Positions 51,712 to 60,706 of a stretch of 64,000 bases of DNA are shown here, piece by piece. Source of the DNA: BOKV01 sp041397525 (lineage in GTDB: Bacteria; Pseudomonadota; Alphaproteobacteria; Rhizobiales; Rhizobiaceae). Position 1 is the stretch's first letter; each line of letters begins with the position of its first letter. The stretch lies in NCBI GenBank assembly GCA_041397525.1, contig JAWKWL010000006.1, positions 186,001 to 250,000 of the forward strand, written 5' to 3'. Below the pieces are notes generated by a model. That model was given only the letters and a program-made list of their open reading frames with translations. It did no database searches and was not told where the DNA came from. A program made the position numbers and the translations under genes.

Positions 51712-51921
51712 GGGTGTGGCCGGGAGACCGGTCATTCTGCCCCAGCCTGTCCCCCGCTGGTGCGGAAGCGCAGCGCCCAGAGCCCAACAACGGGCGTTGC
51801 GAAACCTGACACGGACTGCCGTGGCCAACTCCCCCACCCGCCGACAGGCCACGGCGGTCCGGTTCAGACCCTCAAGTGAAGACCTCCAAACAAGTCTGGC
51901 CGCATCAGCGGCCATTTTTTT
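51712..51921 (+). ncRNA. Candidate structured noncoding RNA or leader
   Basis: A non-coding stretch with three strong helices: CCGG-GAGA-CCGG (51720-51731, tetraloop); a 10-bp stem CGCAGCGCCC/GGGCGTTGCG (51769-51778 with 51792-51801, one G-U); and a 14-bp stem 51813-51826 with 51847-51860 (one G-U). It ends with an intrinsic terminator. A candidate promoter lies just upstream (TTGAAA at 51681-51686, AATTCA about 18 bases later). It could be a free-standing small RNA or an attenuating leader of the M20 gene that starts 77 bases after the terminator. I could not assign it to 4.5S, 6S, tmRNA or RNase P. Confidence 0.5.
51897..51921 (+). terminator. Intrinsic terminator
   Basis: TGGCCGC-ATCA-GCGGCCA followed by seven T residues. 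No plus-strand protein gene ends before it (the nearest, osmC, runs the other way), so it terminates the structured RNA candidate or works as an attenuator before the M20 gene. Confidence 0.88.
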
Positions 51922-51997
51922 GCCCTGGCCGGTATGTTGCCATTGATTTGGGTCGCGAACGGGTGAAACTGCGCGGGTTCAAGCATTGGAGTGAATC

Positions 51998-53380
51998 ATG
52001 AGCGGCACAGCTGAAGTCCTTTCCGAAATCGACGAGTCTCTGGATGATGCGATTGCGAGACTGTTCGATCTTGTAAAGATCAGGAGCATATCGACCGACC
52101 CGGCTTTTGCCGGCGAGTGCCGCAGTGCTGCCGTCTGGCTAGTGCAAGATCTTACCGGCATCGGGTTCGAGGCGCGGGTTGTCGATACGCCCGGTCATCC
52201 CATGGTGCTGGCGCATTACAAGGGGCCACAGGGCGCGCCACATGTGCTGTTTTACGGCCATTATGATGTCCAGCCGGTGGATCCGCTGAATTTGTGGACG
52301 AACCCGCCTTTCGAGCCGCAACTCAAGGATGGCGCATCGGGCAAGATCATGACCGGGCGAGGCACTTCCGACGACAAGGGCCAGCTGATGACCTTTGTCG
52401 AGGCGGCGCGCGCCTGGAAGAAGGTTGCGGGTGCCCTGCCGGTATCGGTGACAATCCTGTTCGAGGGCGAGGAGGAATCGGGTTCGCCCTCGCTGAAGCC
52501 GTTTCTCGAAGCCTATCGCGAGGAGCTGAAGGCGGATATTGCGCTCGTTTGCGACACCAACATGTGGGACAGTGATACGCCAGCGATCTCGACCGGATTG
52601 CGAGGCCTTGTCGGCGAGGAAATCACCATTCATGCCGCGAGCCGCGATCTGCATTCAGGATATTACGGATCGGCCGCCGCAAACCCGATCCGGGTGCTTT
52701 CGCGCGTCCTTGCCGGTCTGCATGACCACAATGGCAGGGTGACGCTGCCGGGGTTTTATGACGGCGTCAGCGAGACTCCGGCGGAAATCCTCAAACAATG
52801 GGACAATCTGGGTTTTTCGGAGAAAGCGTTTCTCGGCGATATCGGGCTATCTGTGCCGGCAGGCGAGAAGGACCGCAGCGTGCTGGAGCAGACCTGGGCC
52901 AGACCCACGGCTGAATTCAACGGCATTACCGGCGGCTATACCGGTGACGGTTTCAAGACCGTGATCCCGGCGAAGGCCAGCGCCAAGGTTTCATTCCGGC
53001 TGGTGGGCACGCAGAATCCGGAAGCGATCCGCAAGGCGTTTCGCACCTATGTCAATGCCAGCCTGCCTGCCGATTGCCGGGCCGAGTTTCACGCGCATGG
53101 CGGCAGTCCTGCGATCTCACTCGACATCAACCTGCCGGAACTGAAAAAGGCCACCGCTGCGCTGAAGGATGAGTGGCAACGCGATACCGCGCTCATTGCG
53201 ATGGGCGGGTCAATCCCGATTGTCGGCGACTTCCAGACGATTCTCGGGATGAACAGCCTGCTGATCGGCTTTGCCCATGCCAGCGACAATATCCACTCAC
53301 CCAATGAGAAATATGATCTCAAGAGTTTCCACAAGGGAATACGCAGCTGGGCACGGATATTGAAGGCGTTGGCCGGATGA
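51998..53380 (+). CDS. M20/M25/M40 family dipeptidase
   Basis: 460 residues with GGAGTGA before the ATG. Di-zinc peptidase: first ligands FYGHYDVQPVDP, the bridging Asp in GRGTSDDKGQ, the catalytic Glu pair and ligand in FEGEEESGSPSL, and the final His in HSPNEKYDLKSF. The lid/dimerisation domain sits in the middle with a His (ASRDLHSGYYG). Acts on dipeptides or related acyl-amino acids in the cytoplasm. Convergent, 1 base apart, with the acyltransferase gene. Confidence 0.93.
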   Translation: MSGTAEVLSEIDESLDDAIARLFDLVKIRSISTDPAFAGECRSAAVWLVQDLTGIGFEARVVDTPGHPMVLAHYKGPQGAPHVLFYGHYDVQPVDPLNLWTNPPFEPQLKDGASGKIMTGRGTSDDKGQLMTFVEAARAWKKVAGALPVSVTILFEGEEESGSPSLKPFLEAYREELKADIALVCDTNMWDSDTPAISTGLRGLVGEEITIHAASRDLHSGYYGSAAANPIRVLSRVLAGLHDHNGRVTLPGFYDGVSETPAEILKQWDNLGFSEKAFLGDIGLSVPAGEKDRSVLEQTWARPTAEFNGITGGYTGDGFKTVIPAKASAKVSFRLVGTQNPEAIRKAFRTYVNASLPADCRAEFHAHGGSPAISLDINLPELKKATAALKDEWQRDTALIAMGGSIPIVGDFQTILGMNSLLIGFAHASDNIHSPNEKYDLKSFHKGIRSWARILKALAG

Positions 53381-53381
53381 A

Positions 53382-54524
53382 TTATTCAGCCGGCTGAAGC
53401 ACCGGGTTTCCGGGTCTGGCTTTCCGTGGCTTTTCAATCATCGCCCATTGCGGCCGCTTGAACAGGAAGGTTCCATAACCGGTCTTCATGACAATGGCAT
53501 GCAGGATTACCGGACCCACCACGCCGCTGATCGTGACCAGAAGGGAAACGGTGCCGATATCAAGGAATGGCGCGAATTTGAGAAGCACAGCACGCGACAC
53601 CGCCATGGGCAGGAAGAAAGCCAGATAAACCACAATCGAATTGCGCCCGAGATAGCCCAGAAATCCGGTTCCGCGAAGGGTTGAGAGCAGCGATGTCAGC
53701 AGGATTACAGCAACAGCGCCAGCACCGCCCAGCAGCAAGGATACCAGCGGCAGGTCGGAGAAAAATTGTGATCCGGCGTGGCTGGCCAGTTCGGCAAATT
53801 GTGCCGGCATCGGTGTGAAGGTTGCCAGCAGATTGGCCAGGAACCAGCCCGCAAGCAACAGCACAGCAGGGCCGCGATTGGCCACAGCCCAGTCAGACAA
53901 GGAAAAGATGCGACCCGCAAACATGTAGCCAGCCAGGAAATAGACATAGCGCGAGGCAAACTCGTCGATCATCAACCATCCGCTGTGGATTGGCAGGATT
54001 TCGAGAAGTGCGGCGAACGCCAGGACCAGAAGCCAGTTGAACCGTTTCAGCAACCTTGTCACGACGAAGAACACCGGCAGCATGTAGATGAACCAGAGAG
54101 TACCGAAGGGTTCGATGAAACTCATGGCGAAGAAATTCGCCAATTCGCCCGGCGTCTTGCCTTCGGCCATCCATCCCGGTGCCTTGATAGCGAACTGGAT
54201 GCAAAGCCACAGCACATAGAAATAGAGGAAGTGAACAACCTTGCGATCAAGATAGCGTTGCCATGGCCTGTCGATCACGAGACCCAGAAACAAGCCGGAG
54301 ATCAGGAAAAAATCCGGCATTCGAAAAGGTTTGGCAAACTGCACCAGATAATGCATCCAGCCTTCGCTACCGGCTGCGACTTCGACCCCGAGGGTCGAAT
54401 GCATCATCACCACAAATATGATGCAAAAGCCCTTGGCGTGGTCGACCCATCCTACACGGGAACTGGATGTAGCGGGTTGGGTGAAGCGAGATTGAGCTGG
54501 CAGCATTGCGGCACCTGACTGCAT
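53382..54524 (-). CDS. Acyltransferase-3 family membrane protein
   Basis: 380 residues, ten or so membrane segments. It begins with the family motif VDHAKGFCIIFVVMMHS (His of the catalytic region), and continues RMPDFFLISGLF and a central FGTLWFIYMLP. Family members transfer acetyl, succinyl or other acyl groups to polysaccharide, periplasmic glucan (OpgC) or lipid. Target unknown; no operon partner. Confidence 0.88.
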   Translation of the reverse strand: MQSGAAMLPAQSRFTQPATSSSRVGWVDHAKGFCIIFVVMMHSTLGVEVAAGSEGWMHYLVQFAKPFRMPDFFLISGLFLGLVIDRPWQRYLDRKVVHFLYFYVLWLCIQFAIKAPGWMAEGKTPGELANFFAMSFIEPFGTLWFIYMLPVFFVVTRLLKRFNWLLVLAFAALLEILPIHSGWLMIDEFASRYVYFLAGYMFAGRIFSLSDWAVANRGPAVLLLAGWFLANLLATFTPMPAQFAELASHAGSQFFSDLPLVSLLLGGAGAVAVILLTSLLSTLRGTGFLGYLGRNSIVVYLAFFLPMAVSRAVLLKFAPFLDIGTVSLLVTISGVVGPVILHAIVMKTGYGTFLFKRPQWAMIEKPRKARPGNPVLQPAE

Positions 54525-54808
54525 GGATTTTCACATCCTGATACCGGCATCTGAAAAGTGGTCTTTCCGCCTTGTCCGATGCCTGGGGCAATTTCATTAA
54601 AACTATCGCGGTTTTCCAAAAGACCGCGTTAACCTGATCGTTGCAATTTTACGCAAATGTGCTTTTGGCGGCGCTTTCAAGCAATTGTGGGCGGGTTTCG
54701 AGGAATGTCCGGATGTTTCCGGCTCATGATGTCGCCGCATTCGAACGGCACAGCCTCGGGCCAACGTTCTGAACAACCTGTCTGAAACGACGGGAACAAA
54801 GGGCAGCA

Positions 54809-57091
54809 ATGGCACAAAAAGGCAAACGCAGCGGGAGAATCGAACCGGGCTTCGAACGGCCACGTAGCCGCCCGGAGCTTGACTTGCGGCTGGATGCCTC
54901 CGACCGCGTATTGGCGCAGGCCTCCGGCGGCAAAGCCAATGCTGGCAAAAGGCTTGCGCGCATAGAACCTGCCCCGGACCGCCCGAATGAACGAACCCGA
55001 GAAAAGACAGAGAGCCGACGGGTGATGCCTGCCGACCGTCCGCGGCGAAAATCCGCTTCGGGCAGACAAGGAAAACCCGTCAAGCGGTTCTCCAGGCTTC
55101 GCAAACTGGTCTATTGGTGCCTCGTGCTGGGTGTTTGGGGCAGCGTGGGTCTTGCCTGCCTGTTCGGATACTACGCTGCCCGGTTGCCGCAAATGAGCAC
55201 ATGGTCGGTGCCGGAGCGCCCGCCAAATGCCCGCATTGTTTCTGTTGACGGGGAACTGCTTGCCAATCGCGGCGCGACAGGCGGTGAAGCCATGCGCCTT
55301 GACGAGATGTCACCCTATCTGCCGCTCGCTGTGATCGCGATCGAGGACAGGCGGTTCAAATCCCATTTCGGGCTGGACCCGCTCGGCCTTTCCCGCGCCG
55401 TTGTCACCAATCTTGTCTCCGGACGGCTGGTGCAAGGTGGGTCCACCTTGACGCAGCAATTGGCCAAGAACCTGTTTCTCGAGCCGGAACGCACATTGGA
55501 ACGCAAGGTGCAGGAAGCGGTACTGGCAGTCTGGCTGGAAACGAAGTTCAGCAAGGACCAGATCCTCGAACTCTATCTCAACCGGGTCTATTTCGGCTCT
55601 GGCGCCTATGGTGTCGATGCCGCAGCGCGCCGCTATTTCGGAAAGTCGGCGCGAGACTTGAACCTAGCCGAGGCTGCAACCATTGCCGGATTGCTCAAGG
55701 CCCCATCGCGGTTGTCCCCGGCCCGCGACCCAAGGGCTGCGGAAGAACGGGCGCAAGTGGTGATGGGAGCCATGCGGCGCGAGGAGTTCATCACGGATCG
55801 CGAGGCTGCACAGGCGATGTCGATGCAGCCTGGCCGGGCCAAGCGCTACTGGAGCGGATCGCAGCATTATGTAGCCGACATGATCATGCAACAACTGCCA
55901 GCACTCATCGGCGAGGTCAGGCAGGACGTGATTGTCGACACGACTGTTGATCTTGACCTGCAGCGCAATGGCGAGAGTGCTGTCAGGGAAATTCTGGAAC
56001 GAGACGGTGCCAAGAGGAATGTCAGCCAGGCAGCGCTTGTTGCGCTCGATGGAACCGGTGCCATCCGGGCCCTGATCGGCGGCAGCGAGTATTCGCATAG
56101 CCAGTTCAACCGTGCCACCGATGCCAGGCGCCAGCCCGGCTCCGCCTTCAAGCCGATCGTCTATCTGGCCGCGCTTGAAGCAGGGCGCAGTCCCGATTCT
56201 GTGCGTCAGGACGCGCCGGTGAAGATCGGTAACTGGACGCCTGAAAACTATGACCGGAAATATAGGGGTCCTGTCACGCTTTCTGACGGCTTGACCAACT
56301 CGCTCAACACCATTGCTGCACAGCTGGTGATGGAAGTAGGCCCGAAAGCAGTGGTGGAAACCGCGCACCGGCTCGGCATCAGCTCCGAATTGCAACGCAA
56401 TGCCTCAATTGCGCTAGGAACGTCGGAAGTCTCGTTGCTGGAACTCACCAGTGCCTATGCCCCGTTTTCCAATGGCGGTTATGGTGTAACGCCGTTCCTG
56501 ATCCGCCGTGTCACCACGGCGAATGGTGAAGTGCTGTATGATCGCAATGCCCCGGCTTCAGCGCAGGTCGTACGCCCGCGTGAACTGGGGATGATGAATT
56601 CGATGCTGATGCGGGTCCTGCGTTCGGGAACCGGAAAGGCGGCGAGGATTCCAGGCTGGCAGGCTGGCGGCAAGACCGGGACAACCCAGAATTCCCGCGA
56701 TGCGCTGTTTGTCGGCTATACAGCGAACCTGGTCAGCGGTGTGTGGCTCGGCAATGATGACGGAACACCCATGAACAAGGTGACCGGCGGGTCGCTGCCA
56801 GCGGAAATCTGGGGCAAATTCATGATCGCCGCGCACCAGGGCGTTCCTGTTTCCGATCTCCCCGGCGCCTATGTTCCCGAAACCGCCGCCCTGCCACAGC
56901 AGCGGCCATCGGTACCGATTGCGGGCACTCGGAACGCCACGAACAATGCGGCACCCATTCCCGGACCAATTGCGGGAAACGACACGGGGCCACGTCCTGC
57001 CGGAAGCCTTGGCGACAGCGGACGCGAGCAAAAGCGCAAGCCGCGCGGCATTCTCGATCTGCTGTTCGGACCAAAGCAAAACCCCGGCTAA
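54809..57091 (+). CDS. Class A penicillin-binding protein (PBP1-type)
   Basis: 760 residues. A basic cytoplasmic region of about 95 residues precedes one membrane helix (about 100-122). The glycosyltransferase domain (GT51) has the catalytic Glu179 in AIEDRRFKSHFG and GGSTLTQQLAKN. The transpeptidase has Ser445-x2-Lys448 (PGSAFKP), SLN at 498-500 and KTG at 622-624. It polymerises and crosslinks peptidoglycan. The tail is Pro/Gly-rich. A short CCCGGC/GCCGGG hairpin (57083-57098) spans the stop codon and may be a weak terminator. Confidence 0.94.
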   Translation: MAQKGKRSGRIEPGFERPRSRPELDLRLDASDRVLAQASGGKANAGKRLARIEPAPDRPNERTREKTESRRVMPADRPRRKSASGRQGKPVKRFSRLRKLVYWCLVLGVWGSVGLACLFGYYAARLPQMSTWSVPERPPNARIVSVDGELLANRGATGGEAMRLDEMSPYLPLAVIAIEDRRFKSHFGLDPLGLSRAVVTNLVSGRLVQGGSTLTQQLAKNLFLEPERTLERKVQEAVLAVWLETKFSKDQILELYLNRVYFGSGAYGVDAAARRYFGKSARDLNLAEAATIAGLLKAPSRLSPARDPRAAEERAQVVMGAMRREEFITDREAAQAMSMQPGRAKRYWSGSQHYVADMIMQQLPALIGEVRQDVIVDTTVDLDLQRNGESAVREILERDGAKRNVSQAALVALDGTGAIRALIGGSEYSHSQFNRATDARRQPGSAFKPIVYLAALEAGRSPDSVRQDAPVKIGNWTPENYDRKYRGPVTLSDGLTNSLNTIAAQLVMEVGPKAVVETAHRLGISSELQRNASIALGTSEVSLLELTSAYAPFSNGGYGVTPFLIRRVTTANGEVLYDRNAPASAQVVRPRELGMMNSMLMRVLRSGTGKAARIPGWQAGGKTGTTQNSRDALFVGYTANLVSGVWLGNDDGTPMNKVTGGSLPAEIWGKFMIAAHQGVPVSDLPGAYVPETAALPQQRPSVPIAGTRNATNNAAPIPGPIAGNDTGPRPAGSLGDSGREQKRKPRGILDLLFGPKQNPG

Positions 57092-57142
57092 AGCCGGGAT
57101 TTCAACTGTCACTAGGATTGCAGCTGATTGGCAGTTGCGCAA

Positions 57143-57604
57143 TCAGTCGAGTGCCGGAATACGCAGGACCTGGCCGGGATAGATCAGGTCCGGATCCTTG
57201 AGCATCGGCTTGTTGGCCTCGAAGATCACGTTGTATTTCGGACCCTTGCCCTTGCCATAATTGCGCTCGGCGATCTTCCACAGGTTGTCGCCCTTCTTCA
57301 CGGTGTAAAACACCGGATCGGCAGGTGCTGAATCTCCGGCAGCGGCAACCTTGATCTCACCTGCTTCCACCTTGGAAACACCAAGCGTGTTGCCAACGGC
57401 AATGACTGCTTTTTCAAAAATGCTCTGGTCAGCGACTTCGCCCTTGATGACAGCCGTATCGCCCTTGATCTCGACCTGTACCTTTTCGGTGCCGAGGCCA
57501 TGGCTGTCGAGCTCCTTCTTCAGTTCATCTGCTGAGGGTGCCTCTTCTTCCGAACCGATTCCGAGCTTCTTGCCCACGGACTTCACAAAATCAAAAATTC
57601 CCAA
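57143..57604 (-). CDS. BON-LysM protein (YgaU/Kbp-like)
   Basis: 153 residues. I chose a TTG start at 57604 (the protein then starts GIFDFVKSVGKKLG, like YgaU) because GGAGG is five bases upstream. The BON domain (about 30-90, HGLGTEKVQVEIKGDTAVIKG) is followed by a LysM domain (about 103-152, FYTVKKGDNLWKIAERNYGKG and IYPGQVLRIP). The E. coli homologue binds potassium. No signal peptide is present. It follows pckA on the same strand and converges on the PBP gene. Confidence 0.88.
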   Translation of the reverse strand: MGIFDFVKSVGKKLGIGSEEEAPSADELKKELDSHGLGTEKVQVEIKGDTAVIKGEVADQSIFEKAVIAVGNTLGVSKVEAGEIKVAAAGDSAPADPVFYTVKKGDNLWKIAERNYGKGKGPKYNVIFEANKPMLKDPDLIYPGQVLRIPALD

Positions 57605-57760
57605 AACTGCCTCCTGTCGCAATTGCATCATGCATCGTGCTGCGTTCGCAGCGGCACGAATGCCCCTGGGTCAAATCTTGCATTTGAAATGCGCTACGGG
57701 CAAGCAAAAAGCCCCGCAACACGTGATACAATGCGTTCCCCGCAGTCACCAACCTGCAGA

Positions 57761-59407
57761 TTACTCTGCTGCCTGAATGCTGGCTGGAGCCGCCTCTAGT
57801 ACGGCATCATCAACATGATCCTCGAATTTGGCGAAATTCGTGATGAACATCGACACCAGCTTACGGGCCTGCGCGTCATAGGCAACCGGATCAGCCCAGG
57901 TGGAGCGTGGATCAAGAATGGAAGCGTCAATGCCGGGTACGGTGACCGGCACCGCAAAGCCGAAATTGTCGTCAATGCGGAAATCGGCATTGTTGAGTGA
58001 CCCGTCGAGGGCAGCAGTCAGAAGTGCGCGGGTAGCGGCAATCGGCATGCGCCTGCCGACGCCGTGCGGTCCGCCGGTCCAGCCGGTATTGACCAGCCAG
58101 CATTTCACGCCATGGCTGGAAATGAGATCACGCAGCAGATTGCCATATTCGGAAGGATGGCGTGGCATGAAGGGAGCGCCGAAGCAGGTGGAAAAGGTTG
58201 CCTGCGGCTCTGTCACGCCCTTCTCGGTTCCGGCGACCTTTGCCGTGTAACCAGACAGGAAGTGGTACATTGCCTGGGCGGGCGTCAGCTGTGCAATGGG
58301 AGGCAAGACCCCGAATGCGTCAGCCGTCAGCATGATGATGTTGCGCGGATGCGCAGCAATTCCGGTTGCCGAGGCATTGGGAATGAAATCAAGCGGGTAG
58401 GCGCATCTGGTATTTTCCGTCAGTGAGCCATCGTCAAAGTCTGGAACTCGCGATTCATCCAGAATGACGTTTTCCAGCACCGTACCGAAACGCTGGGTGG
58501 TCGCGAAGATTTCCGGTTCCGCCTCTGCGGAAAGACGAATGGTTTTTGCATAGCAGCCACCTTCGAAATTGAAGATGCCGTCAGCGCCCCAGCCATGCTC
58601 GTCGTCACCGATCAGCGTGCGCGAGGGATCAGCCGACAACGTTGTCTTGCCGGTACCGGAAAGACCAAAAAACACGGCCGAATCTTCCTTCGAGCCGGTA
58701 TTGGCCGAGCAATGCATCGGCATCACGCCTGATTGGGGAAGCAGGAAGTTGAGGAAAGTGAATACAGATTTCTTCATTTCACCAGCATAGGAGGTGCCGC
58801 CGATGAGCACGATATTGCGGGTGAAATCGCAGGCGATCACGGTCTCGGTGCGACAGCCATGGCGCTCGGGATGTGCACGGAAGCTCGGCAGGTCGAGGAT
58901 CGTCATCTGCGGCAGATAGGATTGCAGGCTGTCGCGATCCGGGCGGATCAGGAGATTGCGGATGAAAAGCGAGTGCCAGGCAAATTCGGTGATCACGCGC
59001 GATGCGATGCGGTTTGCCGGATCAGCGCCGCCGAAAAGGTCCTGGACATAAAGCTCGCGTCCGCGTGCATGGGCAAGCATGTCGTCGAGCAGCGTCTCGA
59101 ACTTGCGCGGATCCATCGGCTTGTTGTTGTCCCACCATACGGTGTTTTCGGTCAGCGCATCACGGACAACGAACTTGTCGAGCGCGGAGCGACCGGTATG
59201 CTGGCCGGTTTCGACTACCAGCGCGCCACCGGCGGCAATGCGGGCTTCACCGTTGCGAATCGAATGTTCGTAGAGTTCGGGCGCTTCCAGGTTCCAGTAA
59301 ACCGACTTCAGGTCCTCCAGCCCGAATGTATCGAGACCGCAGTCCACATTGCGGGTTCCGATGTTCAACTGATCGGCGCCGGTTGCCTTGATTGCTGCCT
59401 GCGTCAT
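57761..59407 (-). CDS. pckA: Phosphoenolpyruvate carboxykinase (ATP)
   Basis: 548 residues. Nucleotide and metal motifs are FFGLSGTGKTTLSADPSRTLIGDDEHGW; the N-terminal TGRSALDKFVV, HSLFIRNLLIRP and GGTSYAGEMKKSVF complete the active site. It converts oxaloacetate to PEP in gluconeogenesis. In rhizobia pckA is next to chvI-chvG in the opposite direction, as here. Expression is normally induced on TCA intermediates. Confidence 0.97.
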   Translation of the reverse strand: MTQAAIKATGADQLNIGTRNVDCGLDTFGLEDLKSVYWNLEAPELYEHSIRNGEARIAAGGALVVETGQHTGRSALDKFVVRDALTENTVWWDNNKPMDPRKFETLLDDMLAHARGRELYVQDLFGGADPANRIASRVITEFAWHSLFIRNLLIRPDRDSLQSYLPQMTILDLPSFRAHPERHGCRTETVIACDFTRNIVLIGGTSYAGEMKKSVFTFLNFLLPQSGVMPMHCSANTGSKEDSAVFFGLSGTGKTTLSADPSRTLIGDDEHGWGADGIFNFEGGCYAKTIRLSAEAEPEIFATTQRFGTVLENVILDESRVPDFDDGSLTENTRCAYPLDFIPNASATGIAAHPRNIIMLTADAFGVLPPIAQLTPAQAMYHFLSGYTAKVAGTEKGVTEPQATFSTCFGAPFMPRHPSEYGNLLRDLISSHGVKCWLVNTGWTGGPHGVGRRMPIAATRALLTAALDGSLNNADFRIDDNFGFAVPVTVPGIDASILDPRSTWADPVAYDAQARKLVSMFITNFAKFEDHVDDAVLEAAPASIQAAE

Positions 59408-59959
59408 CGCCTGTTCCTTCCACGATGGTCAATACAAAAATCGTCAATCGGACATTTCCTCCAGGATGGTTCTGGCGAGAATTACCGGAAGCTTGACTTT
59501 CTGTGACGGGCTATACCCAAATGACGCCTGGGTTACAAGCACTCCACGCGAAAAGCTCAATCTTTTCAATTATTTAATCGATTTAAAATTTTAAACGGTT
59601 GAATTTTTCATTTGCCAGTTTCCGGTGCAAAAGCGATCCGATTTCAAAAAAATTAAACAAAATCCGCGACTTGCCGGTTCGTTGCGATCGGGGAAAGGAA
59701 AACTTCATCAAACCAAATGGTTGTTGACGCACGAGATGCCGCAGCTGGCCAGGCAGGCGGCCTGTGGCACGTCCCGGGCCCAGCCCCCCGGAGACAGTAA
59801 ATGCAATGGTCTTGGCAACCAGTGCGGGAGCGGTCAAAATCCGTTGTCACAATTTGTGCGTATTTTTCGAGCCTTTGCACCAGACGCATGCCATAGTCGG
59901 GTTCTGGTGCCCGGTATTGTGGCAGGCGGGAACAGGAATTGGCCAAGGAGGTCCAGCGA
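59408..59959. other. Divergent regulatory region between pckA and chvI
   Basis: 552 bases without a gene. The left part is unusually AT-rich (about 59565-59660), with a perfect 14-bp palindrome TTTAAAATTTTAAA at 59582-59595, a possible regulator site or promoter element for pckA. The right part is GC-rich and leads to the chvI ribosome-binding site AAGGAGG (59945-59951). No terminator hairpin or tRNA is evident. Confidence 0.55.
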
Positions 59960-60667
59960 ATGCCGACAATCGCTCTTGTCGACGACGACCGCAATATTCT
60001 CACTTCTGTATCCATAGCACTCGAATCCGAAGGCTATCGCGTGGAAACCTATACTGATGGCGCTTCTGCGCTGGACGGCCTTTCGGTGAGGCGTCCGGAC
60101 CTTGCGATCTTCGACATCAAGATGCCGCGCATGGATGGCATGGAACTGTTGCGCCGCCTGCGTCAGAAGTCGGACCTGCCGGTAATCTTCCTGACTTCCA
60201 AGGATGACGAGATTGATGAACTTTTCGGCCTGAAAATGGGGGCCGATGATTTCATCCGCAAACCCTTCTCACAACGACTGCTGGTAGAACGTGTCAAGGC
60301 CGTGTTGCGCCGGGTCGGCGCGGTGCCTGAAAGCGGCGCGCGCGCTGGTGTCACGGGCGAAGCCAAAGTGCTGGAGCGCGGAAACCTGGTCATGGACCAG
60401 GAGCGCCACACCTGCTCATGGAACGGCAAGAATGTGACTTTGACAGTCACGGAATTCCTGATCCTGCATGCTCTGGCGCAACGGCCGGGCGTGGTCAAGA
60501 GCCGCGATTCCCTGATGGATGCGGCCTATGACGACCAAGTATATGTTGATGATCGAACCATCGACAGCCATATCAAGCGGCTGCGCAAGAAATTCAAGGT
60601 GGAAGACGACAGCTTCGACATGATCGAAACCCTGTATGGCGTGGGTTATCGCTTCAAGGAAGCATAA
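59960..60667 (+). CDS. chvI: ChvI response regulator (OmpR family)
   Basis: 235 residues from the ATG at 59960, with AAGGAGG well spaced. Receiver domain: ALVDDDRN, phospho-acceptor Asp52 in IFDIKMP, Thr in FLTSKDDE and Lys in IRKPFS. OmpR-type winged helix at the C-terminus (LTVTEFLILHALAQRPGVV; DRTIDSHIKRLRKKF). In rhizobia ChvI with ChvG controls acid response, exopolysaccharide and envelope genes, and pckA is a known neighbour. Confidence 0.96.
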   Translation: MPTIALVDDDRNILTSVSIALESEGYRVETYTDGASALDGLSVRRPDLAIFDIKMPRMDGMELLRRLRQKSDLPVIFLTSKDDEIDELFGLKMGADDFIRKPFSQRLLVERVKAVLRRVGAVPESGARAGVTGEAKVLERGNLVMDQERHTCSWNGKNVTLTVTEFLILHALAQRPGVVKSRDSLMDAAYDDQVYVDDRTIDSHIKRLRKKFKVEDDSFDMIETLYGVGYRFKEA

Positions 60668-60706
60668 GCACCGCAATCTGCCGAAAACCGGCCGTCGGAA
60701 AACGGG

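Noticed and set aside
51712..51921. Assignment of the structured RNA to SRP 4.5S, 6S, tmRNA or RNase P RNA
   Set aside because: The conserved SRP GGAAGGAAGCAGCC core, the RNase P P4 sequences and the tmRNA tag/TPsiC signals are missing; I cannot confirm a 6S fold by eye.
57083..57098. CCCGGC-TAAA-GCCGGG hairpin at the end of the PBP gene as a strong terminator
   Set aside because: The stem is only 6 bp and is followed by ATTTC instead of a T tract; mentioned only as a weak possibility in the gene entry.
57605..57760. AAAAAGCCCCGC stretch between pckA and the LysM gene as a pckA terminator
   Set aside because: On the minus strand the GC-rich parts are direct repeats (GCGGGG twice) and do not pair, so no hairpin forms before the T run.
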